A stretch of DNA of 8,475 nt, from NCBI GenBank assembly GCA_946184715.1, contig CAMHGU010000094.1, positions 1 through 8,475 of the forward strand. Reading direction: 5' to 3'. Origin of the DNA: an uncultured bacterium. Its GTDB lineage: Bacteria; Bacteroidota; Bacteroidia; Bacteroidales; Muribaculaceae. The translations under genes and the position numbers were made by a program. The notes beneath the pieces are model-generated. The model worked only from the letters and a program-made list of their open reading frames with translations. It did not search any database and was not told the origin of the DNA. Below, one piece after another: positions 1 to 6,026 of this stretch (positions are counted from its first letter, which is position 1; every line of letters starts with the position of its first letter).

Positions 1-26
1 CTCAGGGTATCTGATTATGGCAAACA

Positions 27-1322
27 ATGGCTAACTTTACGGCTGTGGAACAACTGATGCACTATATATGGCAACACCGGCTGTGGGACCCTGCGGGGCT
101 TACCACAGTGGATGGCCGTCGCATCAAGGTCATTGACCCCGGCTTGCACAATACCGACCAGGGCCCCGACTTCTTCAATGCCAAGATAGAGATCGATGGC
201 AAGCTCTGGGCCGGCAATGTGGAGATTCACGTGCGCGCTACCGATTGGTATCGGCACCATCACGACCGCGATATGGCCTACGACTCGGTGGTGCTCCACG
301 TGGTGGGGCGCGACGATTGCGCCGTCACCCGGGCCAATGGTGATGTGATACCGCAGTGTGTGATGCCGGTGTCGCCGCTCTTTGCCGAGCGCTTTGAGCA
401 GCTCACCTCGCGGCAGCAGGAACTGCCGTGCGGCCCGCAACTGGCCGGCATACCGTCGCTTACCGTCACCGAATGGATGGAGGCGCTCGCCTTTGAGCGG
501 CTGCACGGCAAGGTGGAGCGTATCAATCAATTCCTTGAGGCATTCGGCGGCAGCTGGGAGGACGCTACCTATGTGCTGCTGAGCCGCAACCTCGGCTTCG
601 GCATCAACGGCGAGGCGTTTGAGCGCCTTGCGCGGCGCACTCCGCTGCGTATTCTCCGACGGCACAGCGACTCCAGCACCCAGCTCGAAGCCATACTCTT
701 CGGACAGGCCGGACTTCTCAACCCCATCTATTACCCCGACGACGCCTACTATCAGCAGCTCTGCCGCGAGTACGCCTTTCTGGCCCATAAATACGATCTT
801 CACCCTATGGAGAGCGCCAATTGGCGGTTCTTCCGTATCCGTCCGCAGAATTTCCCGCACCGGCGCATAGCGCTGCTGGCGCGCTGCGTGGAGGGCGGAT
901 TCTCGTTGCTGCGCGACATCGTGGAGGCTCCCGACGCCGATGCCGTGCGTCGGCTCTTCGACCGCCAGCTCACCGGCTACTGGCAGCAGCATTTCACCTT
1001 CGGCTCGGCCACCGGCGGTATGCTCAAGGCTCTCAGCGCTGCCTCGGTCGATATCCTGCTTATCAACACGGCGGCTCCGCTCATCTACGCCTACGGTGAG
1101 GCTACCGACAATTATGCCGTGACCGAGCGGGCTATCGCCCTTCTCGAAGCCACGCGCCCCGAGCGCAACAGCATAGTGCGGCTCTTCGAGTTTTACGGCA
1201 TCAAGGCCGACAGCGCGCTGCGCTCCCAGGCGCTGATACAGCTGCGCCGCAACTATTGCGAAGCCCGCAAGTGTATCTTCTGCCGATTCGGCCACCGCCT
1301 CCTCGCCGCCGCCAAGCCCTGA
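27..1322 (+). CDS. DUF2851 family protein, function unknown
   Basis: A complete 431-residue protein recognised as the Bacteroidetes DUF2851 family. The signature is near the N-terminus: 'DPGLHNTDQGPDFFNAKI' (residues 37-54), then 'GNVEIHV' (63-69), 'TDWYRHHHD' (72-80) and 'YDSVVLHVV' (85-93). The C-terminus carries the family's cysteine group, C411-x4-C416-x2-C419, followed by 'RFG'. There is no signal peptide or membrane segment, so it is probably cytoplasmic. The start is the first ATG after an in-frame TGA at 12-14; no Shine-Dalgarno is visible, as is usual in this phylum. Its function is not established. My own reading is that P47-D48 ... E66-I67-H68 resembles a PD-(D/E)xK nuclease core with His in place of Lys, and that the Cys group could hold a metal or Fe-S cluster; both are inference. 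It faces the large minus-strand gene and is not part of the operon at the right. Confidence 0.9.
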   Translation: MANFTAVEQLMHYIWQHRLWDPAGLTTVDGRRIKVIDPGLHNTDQGPDFFNAKIEIDGKLWAGNVEIHVRATDWYRHHHDRDMAYDSVVLHVVGRDDCAVTRANGDVIPQCVMPVSPLFAERFEQLTSRQQELPCGPQLAGIPSLTVTEWMEALAFERLHGKVERINQFLEAFGGSWEDATYVLLSRNLGFGINGEAFERLARRTPLRILRRHSDSSTQLEAILFGQAGLLNPIYYPDDAYYQQLCREYAFLAHKYDLHPMESANWRFFRIRPQNFPHRRIALLARCVEGGFSLLRDIVEAPDADAVRRLFDRQLTGYWQQHFTFGSATGGMLKALSAASVDILLINTAAPLIYAYGEATDNYAVTERAIALLEATRPERNSIVRLFEFYGIKADSALRSQALIQLRRNYCEARKCIFCRFGHRLLAAAKP

Positions 1323-1376
1323 CCGCCCCCGCTCACGATTTCGACAGCCATATGGACTGATAGCTTTTGGTTTCTA

Positions 1377-1394
1377 CGCTAAAGGATTTTAGCG
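1377..1394. terminator. Small hairpin in the convergent gap
   Basis: A perfect 7-bp stem, CGCTAAA (1377-1383) with TTTAGCG (1388-1394), and a GGAT loop. It lies 54 bases after the DUF2851 stop codon. Neither strand has a T-tract after it, so it is not a classical intrinsic terminator; it may mark a 3' end by stabilising the transcript. A purine- and G-rich stretch (1395-1421) follows. Confidence 0.35.
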
Positions 1395-1429
1395 CGGAGG
1401 GGCGGAGGGCGCGGCGGCGGGTGAATACG

Positions 1430-1466
1430 AGAGAGGCGCAAAGCCTTCCGAGCTATGCGCCTCTCT
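1430..1466. terminator. Strong hairpin, possible bidirectional terminator
   Basis: AGAGAGGCGCA (1430-1440) pairs perfectly over 11 bp with TGCGCCTCTCT (1456-1466). After one A-A mismatch, AGC (1442-1444) pairs with GCT (1452-1454), leaving a 7-base loop. It sits between two converging genes, 21 bases beyond the stop of the large minus-strand gene, where a shared terminator is expected. No T-tract flanks it on either strand, so the termination role is inferred from position and stem strength. Confidence 0.5.
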
Positions 1467-1487
1467 ATGCTGATGGGGTAGGGTGGG

Positions 1488-4400
1488 TTACTTCACCATA
1501 CGCTTGCGGCCGTTTTCGATGACGATGCCGCGGTAGTCGCGGCTTACGCGCTGGCCGTTGACGTTGTAGCGAGCTGCATCGCTGCCACCATCGACGTTGA
1601 TGCTCTCGATTCCGGTAGATGATTCAAACGTGGCGTTGACCGTAACGTCGGCATCGGGCATATCGAAGTAGTAGGTGGAGTCGTCGATTTTGGTGACGGT
1701 GATCCCGTTGCCGCCGCGCTTCAGTGGCGCTATGCCTTGCGGCTCGTTGCCCTCTTGGCCCATCGTCACGCTAATCTCTTTGAGCGCGAATCCTTCGTCG
1801 GGCGTCACGGTGAGGGTCACCAGACGGTCGCCGGTGTAGAAGTTGCACAGCTCTTTGTCGGCCTCAACGGTGCCGTTCTCAATGCCGGTGCTGACGGCGA
1901 TGGCGCCGGCCGGACGAATCAACGCGCTGGCGATATTGTCGACAGTGGCGAGCGTAGAGCTGCTTTCGATAGCGAACGATTTGCTGAATGTGATAGAGCC
2001 GCTGTCGTAAAGGCCTGCCACATTGATATAGTCGCTATTGGCGTCGGTCCAGCCGAGGCGGATAAAGTCGCTATAGGTAGTTTGGGCGGGATTGTTCGCA
2101 TTGCCGATAGCGTTGTAGCATCCGTTGCCGGGCTGGGCGGTTACCTGGCCGCCGGTGATGGTGATGGCGCCGCTGGTGCCGCCATTGCCGATGGAGCCCC
2201 ATACACCACCGCCGCCGATGCCGGGGCTGTTGCCGCCGCCGTTGGCATGGACGATGCCGCCGCTGATGGTGATTTCGAGAGCGCTATAGCCGTCGCTGCC
2301 GCCTATGCCGGCACCGCCGTTGTTTCCGCCGCCATTAGCGGTAATGTTGCCGCCGGTGATGATGATGTGGCCACCGCCGCCGTAGTCGCCGCCGCCGATA
2401 CCGGCCGACCAGTTGCCGCCGGTGGTGTAAATATCACCGCCGTGGATATATATGTAGCTTTCCTCGGCCATACTTTTACTTTCCTGGCCGGAGCCGATGC
2501 CGGCAGCTTTGTTGCCTTTGATGGAGAGGTCGCCGCCGTTGATGGTGATGGTGCCGTGGGTGCGGCCTTTTTCACCGCCTATGCCGGCACATCCCGAGGC
2601 CGGGTCATCGACGACGAGGCTACCCATACCCTCGCCCTCGCTCTGGGCGTAGATGGTGAGCGAATTGGGCTCACGGTCGTAATAATTGACCCGAATACCC
2701 TTTGAGGCGGTGAACTTAACGCCGTCGGCAAGAATCAGGTGCGCGTCGCCTATCACGGTGATGGGCTGGCCAACCCAGGTGTCGGCGTTCACCACCCACC
2801 AGCCGGCGTCGAGCACAGTTTTGTTGGTGGCAACCACGCGGTAACTGTCGCAGGTGGCTTCGCTGAATGAGCCTTCGGCATAGTCGAGATAAGTCACCGG
2901 GCCGAAGATTGTGAACGGCAGCTCGCGGCTACCGCCGTAGTTACCTGTGCCCTCTACGGTGATAGTGTAGTCGCCGGGCTCAACGCATCCCTCGCTGTAG
3001 CTGAGCGTGTAGTCGGTGCCGGCCACAAGCCTGTAGTCACCATAGTCCAGCACCGGCTCAGGATGGATGGGAGTGTCGGTCGGGCCGTACTTGCTTGTGT
3101 AATCGAGCTTGATTTCGCTGTCGTCAATGCTGCGCGGGGTGATGTTGAAGAAGGCGGATAGTGCGCCGTAATACATTCCTTGGCCGATTACGGTGGCCAT
3201 AGCCTCGCCTGCATTGACGTTGTCGGTCCACTCCACTGTGTAGTTGACATCGGGAGTCAGCACTTGGTCGCCCACCCTTACAAGCAGCTCGGGCTCTTGA
3301 GCGTTCTTGTTATAGACCACATCGGCAATCGGGTCGATAGTGCCATCGGCACTCAGGTTCACTTGGCTATCGACGTGGAGGCCGGTTATGGTCACGTCGT
3401 CGTCGAAGTCGCTCAGCACGTGGTCGCCGGTCATTGTAGCCGGGTCGGAGATTTTACCGTTGCTTACCACGTAGTGGTCGAAGAATTTGCCTTCGGGCAG
3501 GGCGTAGTCGAGAGCGACAGTGGAGCCGCTGGCGTAGTAATCCTTGCCGTTGTAGGTTACACTGGGCGTGCCGGCTATAGTAACGTTCTCGCCGGCCGCG
3601 AGTTGCGCCACAAACGCCGCGTTTCCGGTCTCGCCCATAGCCTCGGTGTAGTAGCAGCGGGTGACAGTCGATGGGGTGTTGCGGCTGAAGGTGTGGCAGT
3701 CGTCAGTGTTGATGGTGATCTCTTCGGGAATGAAGAGGCAGTCGGTGAAGTTGACGGTACTGCTCTTCCAGCCCACAAAGCCGCCGCAGCTATAGGTGTT
3801 GCTGCCCAGCAGCTTGCCGGCGAATACGCAGTTGGTCAGCGAGGTGGTGTTTTGTACCACAGCCACCAGTCCGCCGTGGGTGCCGTCGCCTTTGACGGTA
3901 GAAGTGATTGCCACTTTGCTCACGCAGTTGGTGAGAGTGCAGTTGCCAAATGCTTGCGCGATGAAGCCGGCGGCATATTTCGCCGAGGTGGTGATGGTGC
4001 CGTCAACGGTCAGGTTGCTGATGGTGGCGCCGTCGGTGTAGCGGAAGGGAGCCGTCAACTCCTTGGTGGTGTTGTAGGCCACTGTCAGGGTGTGACCTTG
4101 GCCATCGAAAGTGCCGGCATATTTCGCCGTGTTGCTGCCGAGCATAGGCGAAACGGCAACGAGTTGCACATCGGCCGTGAGCTTGGCGTTGGCAGTCGGG
4201 GTATCGTCAACAATTTGCTTGAATTCGCTCCAGTCGGTTTCGTTGCCTATCAGATAGTTGCCGGCCTCATCGGTTTGGATGCTTAAGTCGTCGAAGTAGG
4301 CGGTCAGCGTCAGGTCGGCAGTCACCGGCGTGGCGAAGTTGTAAGGTTGCGTAGCGTCGGTCGTGTACCAGTATTTGAATGACTTACCCTCTTTCACTGG

Positions 4401-5384
4401 GCGAGAGGGCTCGCCCACGGTGTTGCCGTAAATCACCACTCGCTTGGCGTACTGCACACCCTCAACCATAAACACCACGTTGTGGGTTTCGCCGTCGAAC
4501 GGGTAGATGGTTTTGTCGTTAAGGTCGCTCTCGGCGGTTACAACCTCCTCCTGGTCCTCAAAGAAGAATATGTTGTTGACTGTAATGTTGGCCTTGACTG
4601 TCGACATATAGATATAGTCGGCCGGGTTGCGCCAATCGAGGGTGAGGGCGGCTGGCTCGCCGTCGCGGCCGGTGTCCCAGCCCGAGGTGCCCGGGCCTAC
4701 GCCGTAGCCGTCTTCACCGCCGCGTGCTTCCACGGTGCCGCCGTTGATGGTGACGGTGCCGCCATCGCCACCGGTAATCTGATCGTTGGAGCTGTAGCCG
4801 CCCCCGCCTATGCCGGCGCCGCCATTGTCGCCGCCGGTGGCATTGACGTGGCCGCCGTTGATGACGAACGTGCCGGCATTGCCGTATTTGCCGCTCCAGT
4901 AGCCGTTGCCGCCGCCACCGATGCCGGCTGCGTATTGTCCGCCTTTGGCCACCACGTTGCCGCCGTTTACTTCGATGGTGCCGGCCGAGCCGTGGATGTT
5001 GCCGCCGATGCCGGCCTCGTTCTCGCGAGCGGCGATGGCGTTGAGCGTGGCGTTGTCGCCCGGCTGCGCGTAGATGTGCAGCTCGTGGTCGACATCAACA
5101 TAGATGCCTTTATTGGCATTGAGCGTGGCGCCGTCGAGCAGCACGAGATGGACTGCTCCGTTGATCGTGATACGGTTCTCGTAGTTCACTTCGCCGTCGA
5201 CCACCCACCAGCCGCCGGTTAGCTCCGTTTGGTTGGTGAGAAGCGTGTAGCTGCCGTCGGCAAGCGTAGCTTCGACGCCTTCGGCATTGACATAGGTAAC
5301 ATCCTGCGCGCGCATCGCCGGCGCTATCATTGCCAGCGTCGCGAGCAGCATTGTCAACAGGCTTTTGCATAGGACTTTACTCAT
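1488..5384 (-). CDS. Large exported glycine-rich beta-helix repeat protein
   Basis: A 1298-residue protein with a Sec signal peptide (hydrophobic about 9-22, likely cleavage after 'AMRA', residue 26). No lipobox cysteine is placed for lipidation. Domains in order: beta-helix module A (about 54-233) with AGIGG turns at 124, 153 and 190; an InlB B-repeat-like domain (300-364); a GLUG-like region (about 380-560, 'TFDGQGHTLT', 'AAGFIAQ', 'GGLVAVV', 'GGFVGW'); a Bacterial-Repeat-like segment (about 595-665); two Ig/MBG-like segments (about 690-750 and 756-828, 'GTGNYGG'); beta-helix module B (857-1100) with turns at 933, 961, 994, 1025 and 1054; a second Bacterial-Repeat-like domain (about 1160-1254, ending 'MPDADVTVNATF'); and a tail with 'YNVNGQRVS' (1273-1281) like C-terminal sorting signals. 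No catalytic motif is seen. It is probably a cell-surface or secreted binding protein or adhesin. The GAGIGGG style resembles proteins annotated as carbohydrate-binding (Cthe_2159-like), but ligand binding is inference. A promoter lies just upstream. Confidence 0.85.
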   Translation of the reverse strand: MSKVLCKSLLTMLLATLAMIAPAMRAQDVTYVNAEGVEATLADGSYTLLTNQTELTGGWWVVDGEVNYENRITINGAVHLVLLDGATLNANKGIYVDVDHELHIYAQPGDNATLNAIAARENEAGIGGNIHGSAGTIEVNGGNVVAKGGQYAAGIGGGGNGYWSGKYGNAGTFVINGGHVNATGGDNGGAGIGGGGYSSNDQITGGDGGTVTINGGTVEARGGEDGYGVGPGTSGWDTGRDGEPAALTLDWRNPADYIYMSTVKANITVNNIFFFEDQEEVVTAESDLNDKTIYPFDGETHNVVFMVEGVQYAKRVVIYGNTVGEPSRPVKEGKSFKYWYTTDATQPYNFATPVTADLTLTAYFDDLSIQTDEAGNYLIGNETDWSEFKQIVDDTPTANAKLTADVQLVAVSPMLGSNTAKYAGTFDGQGHTLTVAYNTTKELTAPFRYTDGATISNLTVDGTITTSAKYAAGFIAQAFGNCTLTNCVSKVAITSTVKGDGTHGGLVAVVQNTTSLTNCVFAGKLLGSNTYSCGGFVGWKSSTVNFTDCLFIPEEITINTDDCHTFSRNTPSTVTRCYYTEAMGETGNAAFVAQLAAGENVTIAGTPSVTYNGKDYYASGSTVALDYALPEGKFFDHYVVSNGKISDPATMTGDHVLSDFDDDVTITGLHVDSQVNLSADGTIDPIADVVYNKNAQEPELLVRVGDQVLTPDVNYTVEWTDNVNAGEAMATVIGQGMYYGALSAFFNITPRSIDDSEIKLDYTSKYGPTDTPIHPEPVLDYGDYRLVAGTDYTLSYSEGCVEPGDYTITVEGTGNYGGSRELPFTIFGPVTYLDYAEGSFSEATCDSYRVVATNKTVLDAGWWVVNADTWVGQPITVIGDAHLILADGVKFTASKGIRVNYYDREPNSLTIYAQSEGEGMGSLVVDDPASGCAGIGGEKGRTHGTITINGGDLSIKGNKAAGIGSGQESKSMAEESYIYIHGGDIYTTGGNWSAGIGGGDYGGGGHIIITGGNITANGGGNNGGAGIGGSDGYSALEITISGGIVHANGGGNSPGIGGGGVWGSIGNGGTSGAITITGGQVTAQPGNGCYNAIGNANNPAQTTYSDFIRLGWTDANSDYINVAGLYDSGSITFSKSFAIESSSTLATVDNIASALIRPAGAIAVSTGIENGTVEADKELCNFYTGDRLVTLTVTPDEGFALKEISVTMGQEGNEPQGIAPLKRGGNGITVTKIDDSTYYFDMPDADVTVNATFESSTGIESINVDGGSDAARYNVNGQRVSRDYRGIVIENGRKRMVK
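2085..2816 (-). repeat. Beta-helix module B (second copy)
   Basis: Encodes residues 857-1100 of the large protein. It repeats the module A opening: 'GWWVV' (861-865), 'HLILADG', 'SKGI' (894-897). Five AGIGG/PGIGG turns follow at 933, 961, 994, 1025 and 1054, plus a degenerate 'NAIGNA' at 1091, so it has more rungs than module A. DNA identity survives locally: 2532-2556 matches 4737-4761 with one mismatch, although these lie in rungs that are not in the equivalent position. Confidence 0.8.
4686..5225 (-). repeat. Beta-helix module A (first copy)
   Basis: Encodes residues 54-233 of the large protein. It opens with 'GWWVV' (58-62), 'HLVLLDG' and 'NKGI' (91-94). Rungs of about 29-37 residues follow, each with the pattern hydrophobic-TINGG-x-V-x-A-x-GG then AGIGG; the last rung is degenerate ('GYGVGPG', 226-232). 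It is homologous to module B at 2085-2816. GWWVV and KGI are both exactly 803 residues apart between the copies, so the opening of the module aligns without gaps. Confidence 0.8.
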
Positions 5385-5431
5385 AGGTCGCTAATTAGTT
5401 ATGAATTAGAATTAAAATGGGATTAACAGCG

Positions 5432-5463
5432 CAAATTTACGAAGATTTAGGGAATTTGACAAC
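5432..5463 (-). promoter_or_regulatory. Bacteroidetes-type promoter for the large beta-helix gene
   Basis: Read on the minus strand, TAAATTTG (5439 to 5432) matches the -7 consensus TAnnTTTG exactly. GTTG (5463 to 5460), 20 bp upstream, matches the -33 TTTG at three of four bases. Transcription should start near 5425, giving a leader of about 40 bases that is AT-rich and has no Shine-Dalgarno. A weak CTAATT/AATTAG inverted repeat lies in the leader (5391-5409). Confidence 0.65.
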
Positions 5464-5464
5464 C

Positions 5465-5474
5465 CGAAATTTCG
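5465..5474. promoter_or_regulatory. Perfect palindrome next to the -33 box, candidate operator
   Basis: CGAAATTTCG is a perfect 10-bp palindrome starting one base beyond the -33 element of the large gene, in the position where a dimeric regulator would contact the polymerase. No regulator gene lies in the window, so the binding partner is unknown. A 10-bp palindrome can arise by chance, so this is a candidate only. Confidence 0.3.
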
Positions 5475-5508
5475 TAATCTTAGTGGAGCATTAGCTTGGC
5501 TAATCTTA
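5475..5508. promoter_or_regulatory. Direct and inverted repeats between the divergent promoters
   Basis: TAATCTTA occurs at 5475-5482 and again at 5501-5508, 26 bp apart start to start. The second copy overlaps a perfect inverted repeat, ATTAGC (5490-5495), TTG spacer, GCTAAT (5499-5504). The cluster lies upstream of both divergent promoters, roughly 50 bp or more from each predicted start, so it could serve either one. Role inferred from position only. Confidence 0.3.
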
Positions 5509-5556
5509 CTTGAGAAGCGCCGAAATGGTGAATTGCCGCTCAGATGGAGCGAAGGT

Positions 5557-5587
5557 TTTGAATTGACGTGTTATTTTAGTAACTTTG
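5557..5587 (+). promoter_or_regulatory. Bacteroidetes-type promoter for the CoA-transferase operon
   Basis: TTTG (5557-5560), a 19-bp spacer, then TAACTTTG (5580-5587) match the Bacteroidetes primary-sigma consensus (TTTG, about 19-21 bp, TAnnTTTG) at every defined base. Transcription should start near 5594, only about 14 bases before the first ATG at 5608. No other promoter of this type is seen in the short gaps further along the operon. Confidence 0.75.
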
Positions 5588-5607
5588 CAGCTGAAAATTA
5601 ACCGGCC

Positions 5608-6003
5608 ATGGATTTCGTATATCTGATAATAGCGATAGTGGTGTTTACGCTCTTCAGCAGCGTTGCCGATTCGGCCAAAAAGAACAAGCAGAAGAAGCCG
5701 AGCCAGCCGTCCAAGCCGTTAGGCTTGCCGATGAGCGATATCGAGCAATGGTATCATGACACTGCCAATCAGGGGCAGATACCGCCCGAGCAGCGCCACC
5801 CGGAGCCCACGCCCGAGCGCCCGGTGTGGACCCATGAGGGCGAGTCGTCGATAGGCACGGCCAGCTTTGCTCCGCAAGGCCTCAGCGATGCCGCTATGGC
5901 TGCTGTCGATGAGCCGGCCGAGCGCAACCCGCTCCTGCCCGCTGATGCCGACGACTGGCGCAAGGCCATAATTTTCAGCGAAATATTGAAACCCAAGTAC
6001 TAA
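5608..6003 (+). CDS. Small single-pass membrane-anchored protein, function unknown
   Basis: A 131-residue protein with one N-terminal membrane segment (about 3-19) followed by a lysine-rich stretch ('KKNKQKK', 24-30), which by the positive-inside rule puts the rest of the protein in the cytoplasm. Residues 31-75 are rich in Pro, Gln and charged residues and look unstructured. The C-terminus 'DDWRKAIIFSEILKPKY' (115-131) looks like a short conserved helix; I recall similar 'RKAIIxSEIL' ends on uncharacterised Bacteroidales proteins, but cannot confirm this here. It has no catalytic motif. The shape (anchor, flexible linker, C-terminal peptide) suggests a tether or docking protein, which is inference. 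It is the first gene after the promoter and lies 23 bp before the CoA-transferase. Confidence 0.75.
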   Translation: MDFVYLIIAIVVFTLFSSVADSAKKNKQKKPSQPSKPLGLPMSDIEQWYHDTANQGQIPPEQRHPEPTPERPVWTHEGESSIGTASFAPQGLSDAAMAAVDEPAERNPLLPADADDWRKAIIFSEILKPKY

Positions 6004-6026
6004 ACATAGCAATAAAGTAATATAGT

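Noticed and set aside
1..57. Possible tail of an upstream plus-strand gene
   Set aside because: All three frames are open for a short distance and end at 14, 34 or 57. With so few codons I cannot say which, if any, is a real gene end.
15..1295. A 426-codon open frame on the minus strand opposite the DUF2851 gene
   Set aside because: It is a shadow frame caused by GC-rich codon use (few codons whose complement is a stop). The plus-strand frame carries clear family motifs; the antisense protein has none.
1395..1421. G-rich run that might form a G-quadruplex
   Set aside because: Only three runs of three or more G are present, so at best a weak two-layer structure could form; it is more likely ordinary GC-rich spacer.
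2100..2600. Possible microsatellite or CRISPR-like array of GCCGCC-rich repeats
   Set aside because: The repeats are irregular, in frame and explained by the glycine-rich beta-helix rungs; there are no unique spacers of constant length.
1737..5222. Plus-strand open frames of 322, 368 and 246 codons opposite the large beta-helix gene
   Set aside because: Their Ala/Val/Gly/Asp-rich translations are the mirror of the repetitive glycine-rich rungs. The minus-strand frame has a signal peptide, domain structure, a C-terminal tail and a promoter.
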